From Candidatus Nomurabacteria bacterium (GTDB taxonomy: Bacteria > Patescibacteriota > Minisyncoccia > Phycocordibacterales > UBA10002), in contig CALRDB010000002.1 in the NCBI GenBank assembly GCA_943354745.1, positions 3,747 through 67,746 on the forward strand: a stretch of 64,000 bases of DNA. The letters run 5' to 3'. The notes beneath the pieces were generated by a model that was not told where the DNA came from, did not search any database, and saw nothing but the letters and a program-made list of their open reading frames with translations. The first letter of the stretch is position 1, and each line of letters begins with the position of its first letter. The translations under genes were made by a program, and so were the position numbers. Shown piece by piece: positions 16,446 through 25,500 of this stretch.

Positions 16446-17882
16446 CTATTTCTTATCCACTTTAATCCCAAGCTCCTTAAGCTGGTCCGGACGGGCATCT
16501 GACGGTGCGTCCATGACGGAGGTGTGGCCTCCTGCATCCATTGGGAACGCGATGACTTCACGGATGTTCGGCTCATTTGCGAGGAGCATTACAAGTCGGT
16601 CGAGGCCCGGAGCCATACCGGCATGCGGCGGCGCACCGTATTCGTACGCTTTGATGATGTGACCGAATCGTTCCTCGGTTTGCTCCGATGTAAGACCCAT
16701 AAGCTCGAACACTTTTCGTTGTACTTTCGGGTCGGAAATACGTACACCACCCGACGCAAGTTCATAGCCGTTGCAGACAAGGTCGTACTGTTGGGCGCCG
16801 AGTCCATCGAGTTCGGGGCTACGCTTCCCCGCCGCTTCCTTGTTGATGTTCATGAGCTTCTCGACATGTTCCGGCCGCGGAGCGGAAAAAGGATTATGGG
16901 CGAATGTGTAGTGGCTATTGTTGTCATCCCATTCCAAAAGTGGGAAATCAACGACCCATGCGAACGCCATGGTGTTCGGGTCTTTCTTTTCCTCTTCACT
17001 CCGCATGTCGAATTTATCAGCACCGAATTGCTTCATCGCTTCTTCATGTGTGAAGACAGGAAACGGCTTTCTAAGCACCGTCTTCCCCACCGATTCAGCC
17101 ACGTGAATCATAAGTCCCTCAACAAGGTCGAGAACATCGCGTTGTTTTACAAACGCCATTTCAAGGTCTATCTGTGTGTGTTCGAACTGACGATCGCCGC
17201 GAAGGTCTTCGTCTCGCATCGCACGCGCGAGCTGGAAGTAACGCTCAAAGCCCGAAAGCATCAAAAGCTGTTTGTATTGCTGGGGAGCCTGTGGAAGCGC
17301 ATAGAATTTTCCCGGCTGCATGCGTGAGGGCACAAGAAAGTCGCGTGCGCCTTCGGGCGAGGTCTTGGTCAGCATCGGGGTCTCTATTTCGATGAAATCA
17401 TTCTTGCCCATGTACTCGCGGATAAGGGAGGTCACCTTCGCACGCAGGCGAAGATTCTTTTGCAGGCGCGGTCGGCGAAGGTCGAGGTAGCGATACTTAA
17501 GTCGGGCCTCTTCCCCAATATCCATACCGTCACTACGTACGTCAAAGTGCGGCGTTTCCGCCTGACTGATTACCTGTGCACTAAGCATCTCCAGCTCCAC
17601 CTCCCCGTTCGGCTCGTTCTTGTTCACTAGTTTTTCGGGGCGCTTGTTCACTTTGCCGGAAACGGCAATAACCCACTCGGGACGAATGGTTCCCGCCAGC
17701 GCGTGCGCTTCGGCGTGGCTCGGGAGCGCTATCATCTGGACTTTGCCACTCTCGTCACGAAGGTCAATGAAGATAAGTTTCCCGTGGTCGCGGCGAATGT
17801 CCACGAAACCCGCGACAGTTACTTCCTGTCCGACCATTTCTTTGAGGCTTTTAATCATTGTCCTGTTTTCCGGTTGGCTCAT
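16446..17882 (-). CDS. aspS: Aspartyl-tRNA synthetase
   Basis: 478 residues. OB-fold anticodon-binding domain (1-110), class II core with YRYLDLRRP (motif 1), RAMRDEDLRGDRQFEHTQID (motif 2) and GMAPGLDRLVMLL (motif 3). It is much shorter than the ~590-residue bacterial enzyme: the GAD insertion is largely missing, as in many reduced genomes. It could be discriminating or also charge tRNA-Asn. A T-box leader precedes it. Confidence 0.95.
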   Translation of the reverse strand: MSQPENRTMIKSLKEMVGQEVTVAGFVDIRRDHGKLIFIDLRDESGKVQMIALPSHAEAHALAGTIRPEWVIAVSGKVNKRPEKLVNKNEPNGEVELEMLSAQVISQAETPHFDVRSDGMDIGEEARLKYRYLDLRRPRLQKNLRLRAKVTSLIREYMGKNDFIEIETPMLTKTSPEGARDFLVPSRMQPGKFYALPQAPQQYKQLLMLSGFERYFQLARAMRDEDLRGDRQFEHTQIDLEMAFVKQRDVLDLVEGLMIHVAESVGKTVLRKPFPVFTHEEAMKQFGADKFDMRSEEEKKDPNTMAFAWVVDFPLLEWDDNNSHYTFAHNPFSAPRPEHVEKLMNINKEAAGKRSPELDGLGAQQYDLVCNGYELASGGVRISDPKVQRKVFELMGLTSEQTEERFGHIIKAYEYGAPPHAGMAPGLDRLVMLLANEPNIREVIAFPMDAGGHTSVMDAPSDARPDQLKELGIKVDKK

Positions 17883-17895
17883 ACACGCAAATTTA

Positions 17896-18180
17896 TAAAT
17901 AAAAAAGTCCTTACAAAATCACCCCAAAGGATGGTTTTGTAAGGACGTTCTTACGAGCGTGGTGCCACCTTACTTTCCCTTCTGTCATTCCCATGAAAAT
18001 GGGAATCCAGTCGGGCTTCTTCGTTAGCTATAGCGGGCTTTCCCGAAGGGTTCTACTGTGGGCGAGCAGCTGTCTTCAACTGCTTTAGCCCTTTTCTTCC
18101 CTTAGCCTGCCCCGACAAGTCTTCTTCGTCGGGACTCAGCCGTGTCATCGGCTTCAGTGCTTTCATATACTGTACCACGT
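17896..18180 (-). promoter_or_regulatory. T-box riboswitch leader of aspS
   Basis: Reading the minus strand, the T-box core AAGGTGGCACCACG matches 12 of 14 positions of the consensus AGGGTGGNACCGCG. It is followed by a stable terminator hairpin (GTCCTTACAAAA...TTTTGTAAGGAC, 17897-17942) and T-run just before aspS. Several upstream stem-loops fit Stem I and III. GAC triplets occur in the candidate Stem I, but I cannot fix the specifier codon. A -10-like TACAGT near 18170 may start it. A dispersed repeat lies inside the leader. Confidence 0.82.
17983..18010. repeat. Dispersed TGTCATTCCC...GGGAATCCAG element inside the T-box leader
   Basis: 28-bp inverted repeat, 10-bp arms, positioned between the upstream stems and the T-box core, where an extra hairpin can be tolerated. 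Confidence 0.85.
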
Positions 18181-18192
18181 GTGAGGAAAAAG

Positions 18193-18470
18193 AAAAGCCG
18201 GTCTTCCCCACCCAGGAGGAAGCCGGCCTTGGTTTAGGGTGCCAAACGGCAATCAGGTATGGACTACGCATAGAGCAAGGCCCTATAGGTTTTCCCATAT
18301 CTTACAACCTATCAACCCTATGACGTCATGTCATTTTTTCGCCGACTATGCCTCTCTTGCATGCGATGGCGAGGGAAGGTAGAGGTAGTACTTATCGCAC
18401 CAGGCGAGTTCCCACTTTCCGTTCCCCAGATAGACGACAATCTATCATACTACCGACTTTAGGAATTTTT
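18193..18470 (-). ncRNA. Candidate structured RNA of unknown class
   Basis: About 280 bases upstream of the aspS leader without a gene. Minus-strand features: a closing stem GGTAGTA/TACTACC enclosing hairpin GATAGA-TTGTCG-TCTATC; CCTCT/AGAGG stem; ATGACGTCAT palindrome; ending in a strong hairpin GCCGG...CCGGC (18194-18230) and TTTTCTTTTT. A TAGTAT -10-like box lies near 18450. It does not match RNase P, tmRNA or SRP signatures that I can recognise. It could be a stand-alone RNA or a further leader element. Confidence 0.4.
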
Positions 18471-18500
18471 GCTAGTTGCCTTTCCGTCCACGCACCTTCT

Positions 18501-18803
18501 TTAATGACCTGTATTCAGTACCAGATGTGCAAATGGCAGAAAATAATCCTGAAGCGATTTTTCATCCACTGAAAAATGATGTCTCTGTGACGGTAAATCT
18601 TCTACAACTTCCCGTAGCACATTAATTTCAGAGCGTTCTGCCGGCCGAAGCGGTAATTCAGAGAGAGCATCGAAGATTCCTCTTGCCCGTTTCATCGCCC
18701 CATCCGCGAGTGCCGTATCACCTTTTGCAAGGGCAGATTGGAGGCGAGAAACCTCGCTACCGAGGTTTGCTACATAAAAGGCACTTGTTCGCGCGGGTGT
18801 CAT
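18501..18803 (-). CDS. Hypothetical helical protein
   Basis: 100 residues, Ala/Leu-rich and helical (TSAFYVANLGSEVSRLQSAL...). It overlaps the start region of the DUF5674 gene by 4 bp (ATGA), so the pair is translationally coupled. Size and helicity resemble a helper or four-helix protein; function unknown. Confidence 0.65.
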   Translation of the reverse strand: MTPARTSAFYVANLGSEVSRLQSALAKGDTALADGAMKRARGIFDALSELPLRPAERSEINVLREVVEDLPSQRHHFSVDEKSLQDYFLPFAHLVLNTGH

Positions 18804-19144
18804 AGTATCCGTTTGTTAATAATCATTCTTATTTTCTCCTGAAGCTCCGGACTTTCAACCAGCATACCCCTGTTGTTTTGGGCTGGACGGATATTGATGA
18901 GCGAAGTGAACTCAATCCACTCGGCACGAGGCCTGTTCAGATGAATGTTGAAACCCCAGACGGTATCCTGCTTTGAGCCATTCTCCGTTAGGCACATATT
19001 CGCGTCCATGTGATATTCGCCGCCGAGCGCCAGAATCTCTCGCTCAATATCAACTACGCCTTTTACCATATCACCGTACCACTCCCGAGCGAGTGTAGCC
19101 AGCTCCTCTCTCGAAATTGCCTCAGTTACGATTTTAATCTCCAT
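18800..19144 (-). CDS. DUF5674 family protein
   Basis: 114 residues. Features: ELATLAREWYGDMVKGVVD, LALGGEYHMDAN, NGSKQDTVWGFNIH, IEFTSLINIRPAQNNRGM. This pattern matches DUF5674 as I remember it, a small family frequent in CPR and cyanobacteria with no known function. Starts directly after trpS (no gap) and overlaps the next gene by 4 bp, so it is probably the middle of a three-gene operon. Confidence 0.75.
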   Translation of the reverse strand: MEIKIVTEAISREELATLAREWYGDMVKGVVDIEREILALGGEYHMDANMCLTENGSKQDTVWGFNIHLNRPRAEWIEFTSLINIRPAQNNRGMLVESPELQEKIRMIINKRIL

Positions 19145-20098
19145 CTAATATAGTTTAACTCCAACCTTCTCCCTCACCTCGTCCATTTTGGCCGAGGCTT
19201 TTTCCTTGGCGCGGATGCCGCCTTCCTTTAAGACTTTGAGTACTGCGGCGGTATCGCCTGCGATAGTCTTTCGCTTCTCCCGAAGCGGGCGGATAAAGGT
19301 TTTGATGTCGTTAATAAGCGCCTCCTTGAGTGCTTTGTACTTCCCCTCGTGCTGTTTGTACAAGACGGTCAATTCTTCTTCGGAACGGAAAAGTTTGTGC
19401 ATCTCGTACACATTCTTTGGAATGCCTCCGCTTGAATCGGTGACAATACTCATCACGCACTTTTCAATTTCGGCATCTTCGGCAAAGAGCGGAATAGTGT
19501 TGCCGTAGCTCTTGCTCATCTTGCGGCCGTCAATACCGGGGACAACGGCAACGTTCGCCAAAATCTTCGGTTCAGGCAATTTAAAAGTTTCGCCGTAAAT
19601 GCGATTGAATTTCTCGGCGGTGTCGCGGGTAATCTCGACGTGCTGTTTTTGGTCAGCACCAACAGGCACTACATCAGTGTCATAGAGAAGGATATCCGCG
19701 ACCATAAGCATCGGGTAGTTAAAGAGCCCAACACTTATCTCCTTGCTCAGATTCGCCTCCGCAGCTTTGTAGGCATGTGCTCTCTGGAGGTACGGCACTG
19801 TGGTTATTGTGTCGAATATCCATGCAAGCTCGGTGTGTTCAGAAACATCCGATTGTTTGAAGATAATGGATTTTTCTGGGTCTAGACCAATCGAAAGATA
19901 GTCAATGGCTAGGTCAATAATGTTTTGCTTCATCACCTTCGCGTCCTGAATGGCGTTAAGTGCATGGTAATCCGCAAGCATGAAAAGGCAATCGTGAGTC
20001 TCCTGCATATCCACGAATTGTTTCATCGCGCCGAAAAAGTTGCCGATATGCGGCCTTCCCGACGGTTGTATTCCCGATAACAGTATCTTTTTTGACAT
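19145..20098 (-). CDS. trpS: Tryptophanyl-tRNA synthetase
   Basis: 317 residues. Class I: GIQPSGRPHIGNFFGA (HIGH as HIGN) and RKMSKSYGN (KMSKS); VPVGADQKQHVEITRD in between. Normal length for bacterial TrpRS. Head of the operon with DUF5674 and the hypothetical helical gene. Confidence 0.96.
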   Translation of the reverse strand: MSKKILLSGIQPSGRPHIGNFFGAMKQFVDMQETHDCLFMLADYHALNAIQDAKVMKQNIIDLAIDYLSIGLDPEKSIIFKQSDVSEHTELAWIFDTITTVPYLQRAHAYKAAEANLSKEISVGLFNYPMLMVADILLYDTDVVPVGADQKQHVEITRDTAEKFNRIYGETFKLPEPKILANVAVVPGIDGRKMSKSYGNTIPLFAEDAEIEKCVMSIVTDSSGGIPKNVYEMHKLFRSEEELTVLYKQHEGKYKALKEALINDIKTFIRPLREKRKTIAGDTAAVLKVLKEGGIRAKEKASAKMDEVREKVGVKLY

Positions 20099-20140
20099 GC
20101 TTGTAATACTACCAAAAACCGCACCTTTTTGGAACTGGCT

Positions 20141-20168
20141 CTGGATTCCTGCTTACACAGGAATGACA
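20141..20168. repeat. Dispersed CTGGATTCCTG...CAGGAATGACA element
   Basis: Inverted arms with a 6-base centre, between speD and trpS; same family as 16411 and 17983. Confidence 0.85.
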
Positions 20169-20313
20169 GGTATTAGAGATTAGGTGAATTAGAAATTAGA
20201 CATTACTTTACAGTTTGACGGGAAGTTCAACAATAAAGGTAGACTCTTTCCCTTCTCCTCCCGATTCGGCGAGGGAGGATACCTGTAGCCTCTACATAGT
20301 ACCGTAGAGATCA

Positions 20314-20700
20314 CTAAGAAATGTTTTGTCTCGGGTAGCGCGTCCCTCGCAGCAAAAAGTTGTGTTCTATTTCTGAGAGCCCGAAAGCCTTTGTGAAATA
20401 GTTCAAAATAAAAGTCGTGTCCATCCCCACTTTGCAACTGTACACATCAGCAGTGAGAAAACGTCTCTCAGTAAACGTGTGAATACTGATATGACTTTCG
20501 GCAATCAGCACTACCCCACTCACTCCACCAGGATCTTTGGCTCCATTTCCATCAAATACCACAAGTTGCGGTTCGGCAATTTTGTGCATACCGAGAAGCT
20601 CGGGAAGTTCATTGAGACATGAAAGAACAAGCTCCTTGTCACAGAGTCTCTTTTTATCACCGTTATATCCGTCAATTGTTAGATGTTCACCGAAATGCAT
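20314..20700 (-). CDS. speD: S-adenosylmethionine decarboxylase proenzyme
   Basis: 128 residues, class 1b size. The self-cleavage site lies in AESHISIHTF: the Ser after Glu becomes the pyruvoyl group. His/Cys active-site residues follow (ADVYSCKVG). It makes decarboxylated SAM for spermidine, yet no spermidine synthase is visible in the window; in some lineages related proteins act on ornithine or arginine instead. metK lies 5 kb away under a SAM riboswitch. Confidence 0.92.
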   Translation of the reverse strand: MHFGEHLTIDGYNGDKKRLCDKELVLSCLNELPELLGMHKIAEPQLVVFDGNGAKDPGGVSGVVLIAESHISIHTFTERRFLTADVYSCKVGMDTTFILNYFTKAFGLSEIEHNFLLRGTRYPRQNIS

Positions 20701-20744
20701 ACGCTCTATAGCGACACCTATTAAAAACTATACCGTAATGTAAA

Positions 20745-20793
20745 ATCCCGCCTCCGGCACACCCTTCATCAAGGACGCACCGAAGGCGGGACT
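20745..20793. terminator. Probable terminator hairpin downstream of HAD gene
   Basis: TCCCGCCT.CGG and CCG.AGGCGGGA arms with ~20-base loop; minus-strand reading ends in ATTTTAC, so termination is likely weak. The adjacent 20813-20829 hairpin GGTTAC-CTAAC-GTAACC is unexplained. Confidence 0.5.
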
Positions 20794-20899
20794 CCTCATA
20801 AATTAAAAAATCGGTTACCTAACGTAACCAACTTATTTGGGAGGACTCGCCGCACTTGTGAACAATCTTTTGGAAGTATATGTGTAATCGTACACAGCG

Positions 20900-21526
20900 T
20901 CAACGCTTTTGTGTGGACAAACGTTCTCGTAATTCAGGAAAGTGACGATACATCTTCTGATTAAAGTCGTCCATGTCAGTGAATAGCTCCGCGATAAAGC
21001 CTGTCTGCCTCGCAACCTTGATATTTTCATGCTCATCATCCCAAAAGAGTGTTTCTGGTGGATGTATACCTTTCGTCGTTTCTACGTAGTTCCAAAAGCT
21101 GGCATCTTCTTTTCGAGAGCCGACATGCGCCGATGAAAACACGGCGTCAAAATACATACCGAGACCAAACTCATTGAGGATATAGTCGGTACGATATTTT
21201 TCATTATCCGTTGCCAGAAAGGTAGCAACACCACTCGCCCGGAGTGTCTGTATGGTCGAAAGCATTTCCTCATTACGCAAACCTTCTTTACTAAACCAAA
21301 AATAAAGAAGCTCTTCGAGAGTGCCCTTCCACCCCCAACTACGATAGTAGCGAGCGAGTTCAATCTTTAAATCTCGTTTGCCAATAGTACAATCTCGGAA
21401 TACCTCATTGAAAAATGGCGCGGTAGTTTCCTTGGTAATACCGTAGTCGGCACACAATCGATCGGTGAACCGCTTATCGCGATTAATCACCACACCGTCT
21501 CCGTCAATAATAAGATTTTTAATCAT
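20900..21526 (-). CDS. HAD-superfamily hydrolase
   Basis: 208 residues. Motif I is IIDGDGVVINRD (DxD present as DGD), helical cap, motif II LATDN, motif IV FWDDEHENI. Resembles beta-phosphoglucomutase/epoxide-hydrolase-like HADs. Phosphatase on an unknown small molecule. Start overlaps the MFS stop by 4 bp (ATGA). Confidence 0.85.
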   Translation of the reverse strand: MIKNLIIDGDGVVINRDKRFTDRLCADYGITKETTAPFFNEVFRDCTIGKRDLKIELARYYRSWGWKGTLEELLYFWFSKEGLRNEEMLSTIQTLRASGVATFLATDNEKYRTDYILNEFGLGMYFDAVFSSAHVGSRKEDASFWNYVETTKGIHPPETLFWDDEHENIKVARQTGFIAELFTDMDDFNQKMYRHFPELRERLSTQKR

Positions 21527-22797
21527 GTTTTATGTCGTGCGCGGTGCGGCTTCACTGGAATAAGAGAAAATGAGACGTGCTTCTTTCCATGCTTATGGAC
21601 CACAAAACGGTAGAACATCCACACAAGCAAGACAGGAATAGCACTTATGACAATGGTCCAGGTTGGCCCCACAAAGGTGTAAGCGAATCCTGCAAGTACC
21701 GGGCCGATGGCCCATCCAAGATCCTGAAAAAGCGTAATGACCCCCGCAATCGTACCATCGTTGTCGTGTTCACGATCGAGTGAGTGTAGCCAGGACCAAA
21801 GTGAAATGCTGGCCATTTCGTCTCCCGATGTTGCAAGAAACCCAAAAAGTAAAAAGAGCCAACCGAAGTCAAAGCCAAGGAGTATACCGGATACCGCGAA
21901 TAAAAGCAGACCGAAAAAGACAAGAGCTCGCTTATCACTTCTATCGGCAAGATGTCCAAAAAGGAACCCGAGCAGTACAATCGAAAAGTCGAAGATACCC
22001 AAACCAAGACTGAGTAGTCCCGCATTCGCCTGATGAGCGATCACGAGCGGTACGACAAACCAAATAGCACCGTAGAAAATACAACCGACGAAAGAGACGA
22101 GGAGTAACATACCACTCGCTGGGTTAAGGCGTTTAAGCGCTCTAAGTGTCGTGTGAAGAAAATGGCGACGAATAAAATAATGGTGCGAAGATACTTTCTT
22201 CTCCTTGTGAACTGAAACATAATCTTCCGGACTAAAAAAAAGAAAAAACAACGAGACGAGGAGAAGTACGAAGATGACAGATCCCATAATTTCAGGTTTT
22301 TGTGTCAGTACCAAAGGAAGCGCAATGCTTGCAAGTACCACACCGATTGACCCCGCTACATCTCGAACTGAAATGAACTTACCCGCTATGTCCTTAGGAG
22401 CATGCGAAAGTACATACGCGTCAACGCCTGGTCCAAAGAAAAGCCAGCCAAAAATACTAAAGAGTAGACTAAGAAGATAGGTTATCCTCGTAAGCCCGAA
22501 TGTAAGCGTAATCGCGGCAAACAAAAAGAGAAGAGTGGTTATCTTCAAAAATCTGCGATAACCAAAGCGGTCGAGAAGATGTCCCGCTGGAACATCGAGA
22601 AGAAGCTGCACAAAGGAGCAACTTCCCATCAGGAGACCGACGACCCACAAAGGAAAAAATTGCTCACCGAGAGGTGAGATAAGGGAGTAATGCAAACTCC
22701 CTCCGAATTTAAACAACAACAAGAAAAACCAAAATGGCAAAAAGCTTAGAAGAGCGTTTGCGAGTGAGCGAGTGTTTGCTGTTGAAGTGGAAGACAT
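21523..22797 (-). CDS. MFS transporter
   Basis: 424 residues from ATG 22797; the longer frame upstream runs into tRNA-Arg and is not real. Twelve predicted TM segments with the DRFGYRRF loop after TM2 (MFS signature G/DxxxDRxGRR). Substrate unknown; could be drug or sugar efflux. Coupled to the HAD gene. Confidence 0.85.
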   Translation of the reverse strand: MSSTSTANTRSLANALLSFLPFWFFLLLFKFGGSLHYSLISPLGEQFFPLWVVGLLMGSCSFVQLLLDVPAGHLLDRFGYRRFLKITTLLFLFAAITLTFGLTRITYLLSLLFSIFGWLFFGPGVDAYVLSHAPKDIAGKFISVRDVAGSIGVVLASIALPLVLTQKPEIMGSVIFVLLLVSLFFLFFSPEDYVSVHKEKKVSSHHYFIRRHFLHTTLRALKRLNPASGMLLLVSFVGCIFYGAIWFVVPLVIAHQANAGLLSLGLGIFDFSIVLLGFLFGHLADRSDKRALVFFGLLLFAVSGILLGFDFGWLFLLFGFLATSGDEMASISLWSWLHSLDREHDNDGTIAGVITLFQDLGWAIGPVLAGFAYTFVGPTWTIVISAIPVLLVWMFYRFVVHKHGKKHVSFSLIPVKPHRARHKT

Positions 22798-22811
22798 GAT
22801 GGGCTTATGAA

Positions 22812-22886
22812 TGGTGCTCCTAGCTGGAATCGAACCAGCATCATCTCCTTCGGAGGGAGATATCCTATCCATTGAACGACAGGAGC
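22812..22886 (-). tRNA. tRNA-Arg (anticodon CCG)
   Basis: Minus strand: acceptor GCTCCTG with TAGGAGC, anticodon stem TCTCC/GGAGA with loop CTCCGAA (anticodon CCG), T-arm GCTGG-TTCGATT-CCAGC, encoded 3' CCA, unlike the other two tRNAs here. It ends 14 bp before the MFS start. Confidence 0.93.
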
Positions 22887-22894
22887 GTCAGGCA

Positions 22895-22962
22895 CCTGCC
22901 CGACACGCTTCGCTGTCGATGCGGGCGGGAGTCGGGCAGGTATCCATTGAACGACAAGTGCG
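22895..22962. repeat. Palindromic element flanked by a duplicated tRNA-Arg 5' fragment
   Basis: Arms CCTGCCCGAC (22895-22904) and GTCGGGCAGG (22931-22940). Immediately beyond, TATCCATTGAACGACA (22941-22956) repeats 16 bases of the tRNA-Arg 5' half (22866-22881). This looks like an insertion that copied or split the tRNA 5' region. Confidence 0.75.
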
Positions 22963-23080
22963 CACGACTATCTTATCTCCTCAGTCGGGAAATGGGAACC
23001 TCTTTTAGTTCCGTTGTCCGACTTGCCTTTTGACTCATTTTCTTCTATCTTTTGCGTGGGCAGCAAATTTAGTAGAAATT

Positions 23081-23320
23081 ATGAACGAAGATCAACTAAT
23101 TATGCACGTGGAGGGAACCATCGTATTCTCTTCTGAGGGGTATACGAACCAGGCAAGGGCGGAACAACAAGGGAACCGAGAGGAGCCGGGAAAACCTTCA
23201 CCTCTTCATAATACAAACAGCAATCAGGCTCTTTTTGCGGCGAACAAGCCTGCAAGGGAGTGGAGGCAGAGAAAACTCAATGAGGATAGACGCCGAGTAC
23301 GGGGACTTGAAATTCGATAA
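23081..23320 (+). CDS. Hypothetical small protein
   Basis: 79 residues from the ATG at 23081; a 17-codon longer frame is possible. Polar, Asn/Glu/Arg-rich, no motif, basic tail. Supported mainly by the terminator 36 bp downstream and by being the only sizeable plus-strand frame in this gap. Confidence 0.4.
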   Translation: MNEDQLIMHVEGTIVFSSEGYTNQARAEQQGNREEPGKPSPLHNTNSNQALFAANKPAREWRQRKLNEDRRRVRGLEIR

Positions 23321-23356
23321 CATATAAACATATAAAAGAGACGACAAATGCAAAAA

Positions 23357-23377
23357 GCGACCACCGGTGGTGGTCGC
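23357..23377 (+). terminator. Rho-independent terminator
   Basis: GCGACCACC-GGT-GGTGGTCGC stem followed by TCTTTTTT on the plus strand; an AAAAA run precedes it, so it may also stop dnaJ-direction transcripts. Confidence 0.85.
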
Positions 23378-23426
23378 TCTTTTTTATCTTTTCATCGTCT
23401 ACATTCTACTTACTACTCGCTTCGCG

Positions 23427-24521
23427 CTATATCCCCTGCTTCTTTAACTCTTCAACAAGCTTCTTTACGTCTTTCGAGAGCTTGCTTGGAAGGTCAATGA
23501 CAATTTTAATAAGTAAGTCACCACGACGGTTCCTGTCGATGGGCACTCCTTTCCCTTTGAGGCGAAGCATCTCACCCGGTTTAATACCCTCGGGAATCTT
23601 AACCGTCACATTACCATCGAGAGTGGGAATAGTGTATTCATCACCGAGTAACGCGCTTGAAAGTTTAATCTGCAAATCCATAAGGAGATTACTTCCTTCT
23701 CTTTGGAAGAGAGCGTGCTTTTGTACATGTACCTTCACATAGAGATCTCCTGCAACGCCTCCTTGTATTGCCTCACCTGCTCCCCCGAGACGGATAACTT
23801 CTCCATCTTCTATACCCACCGGCACCTTAACGACAATCTCCTCCTGTTTTCGATTAACTCCAGCACCGTGACAGGTGCCACACTTCTCGGAAGGTACTTG
23901 GCCCCGTCCCAAACAATCATCGCAGGTCTTGGTGGTCTGGACAGCTCCGAAAATAGAACGACGACTTTCACGAATTTTGCCCTTACCATTGCAAGTTTTA
24001 CAGGTCTCCAGCTTCGCGCCCGGCTTTGCTCCGCTTCCTTTACAGATATCACAGCTACTCGTCTTATTTAACAGCATGCGGCGTTCAACACCGAAGATAG
24101 ACTCGGAGAATGAAAGCTCAATATCGACGGAAATATCACGTCCGCGTCTCGCGCGCTCTCGTTGACCACCGAAGAAGTCACTGAAAATATCACCGAGGTC
24201 AAATTCAAATCCATTCGCGTTCCCGCTGAAACCTTGCCCTGAAGCAAAGTTACTGAAATCGAATCCTTCAAAGCCTTCATGTCCGGCTCCAGCACCATTA
24301 CTCGCGCCCCCGGAAAATACTCGGCCATAGGCATCATACTCCGCGCGCTTTTTCTCGTCCGAAAGCACGCTGTACGCCTCGTTCACTTCTTTAAACTTCG
24401 CCTCATCACCACCTTTCTTATCGGGGTGGAATTTATGCGCCATCGTACGAAACGCCTTTTTAATATCGTCTTGCGAGGCTGCTTTTTGGATACCGAGAAG
24501 GTCGTAGTAATTTTTTGACAT
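23427..24521 (-). CDS. dnaJ: Chaperone DnaJ (Hsp40)
   Basis: 364 residues, type I: J domain with HPD (KFHPDKKGG, ~30-40), Gly/Phe-rich region (~70-115), four CxxCxGxG zinc repeats (first CDICKGSG, last CGTCHGAG), and C-terminal substrate domains. Stimulates DnaK ATPase. dnaK/grpE are not adjacent in this window. Confidence 0.96.
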   Translation of the reverse strand: MSKNYYDLLGIQKAASQDDIKKAFRTMAHKFHPDKKGGDEAKFKEVNEAYSVLSDEKKRAEYDAYGRVFSGGASNGAGAGHEGFEGFDFSNFASGQGFSGNANGFEFDLGDIFSDFFGGQRERARRGRDISVDIELSFSESIFGVERRMLLNKTSSCDICKGSGAKPGAKLETCKTCNGKGKIRESRRSIFGAVQTTKTCDDCLGRGQVPSEKCGTCHGAGVNRKQEEIVVKVPVGIEDGEVIRLGGAGEAIQGGVAGDLYVKVHVQKHALFQREGSNLLMDLQIKLSSALLGDEYTIPTLDGNVTVKIPEGIKPGEMLRLKGKGVPIDRNRRGDLLIKIVIDLPSKLSKDVKKLVEELKKQGI

Positions 24522-24745
24522 AGCTATACGAAAATACGAATTACACGAATCAACGAATGGCTACGAATAAGAATCGAAAATAAGTATATATCAAGAAGCT
24601 TCTACGCTAGATTGACAGAGTATACATTATGTTCTACTGTTTTGTCCAGCCGGTTTAGAAATCAACAAAAAAATGGCCGGGTAAGAGGATGGCACCAAAT
24701 GAACAATTATAAATGTAACAAGGGGTGTCTTTTTTTATGCAAAAA

Positions 24746-25432
24746 TTACTGTATTATATACACCACATCCTTCCGTTCCACGATGACCTTCCAACCGCTA
24801 CGCTTCGCGTGAGCGTAGAGCTTCGCGTTCGGATTAAAGCACATCGGCTCGTCCACCAGTTCAAGGAACGGAATATCGCTCTCGGTATCCCCTACTCCGA
24901 TTGAACCTTTAAGCGAAAGCTTCTCTTTCGCAACCGCATGTTGAACCACAGCAGCTTTATTGAGCATAAAGGTCTCCTCGGTGATTTTGCCGGTGAATCG
25001 CTCTGTGGGTCCCGTCTCATACATAAGACCGTAGACCTTATCGAAACCAAGACGTTTGCAGAAATGATCCAGAACGCCTTTCGGTGAATGCGAAACCGCA
25101 AGCAAAAAATAATCCTTCTTTTTAAGATCCTTAATAAGGTCACGGGTGTAGCGATAGACACGGTCCTTCTGTTCAGCTACTACCTCTTCAGCAACGCGAC
25201 TAAAATCGGCGTATGCGACACCCTTAATGTTCTGCATGAACACTTTGATAATCGCATGGATATATGCGTCATACTCACCTTTCCGGTCAAGCCATGCCAG
25301 TCTTTGCCGTGCAAAGTCCTGCGCCTTTTGCTTGCTAAAGATTCCCTCTTCAATGAGGCGGTCAACAATTTGGATAAGAAGACTTGAGCGGAAAATAGTT
25401 CCGTCGATATCGAAGATAGCTACCTTTTGCAT
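24746..25432 (-). CDS. HAD-IB family phosphatase (SerB-like)
   Basis: 228 residues from the internal Met (MQKVAIFDIDGTIF). Motif I DIDGT, motif II LAVSHSPKG, motif III/IV GVGDTESDIPFLE. The large helical cap resembles SerB/PSP and 1-acyl phosphatase-like HADs. Substrate not determinable. Confidence 0.85.
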   Translation of the reverse strand: MQKVAIFDIDGTIFRSSLLIQIVDRLIEEGIFSKQKAQDFARQRLAWLDRKGEYDAYIHAIIKVFMQNIKGVAYADFSRVAEEVVAEQKDRVYRYTRDLIKDLKKKDYFLLAVSHSPKGVLDHFCKRLGFDKVYGLMYETGPTERFTGKITEETFMLNKAAVVQHAVAKEKLSLKGSIGVGDTESDIPFLELVDEPMCFNPNAKLYAHAKRSGWKVIVERKDVVYIIQ

Positions 25433-25500
25433 ATAAATAGTATACACCAGAGAGGACTAGCGTAACTTAAGTAAATGTGTTACCGTTTTACTAGAACCTT

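Noticed and set aside
18193..18470. RNase P RNA, tmRNA or SRP RNA
   Set aside because: None of the conserved words of these RNAs (P4 core of RNase P, tmRNA ends, SRP GGAAGG loop context) could be placed; left as an unassigned candidate.
22798..22872. Longer N-terminus for the MFS transporter
   Set aside because: The extension is translated tRNA-Arg sequence; the start is set at 22797.
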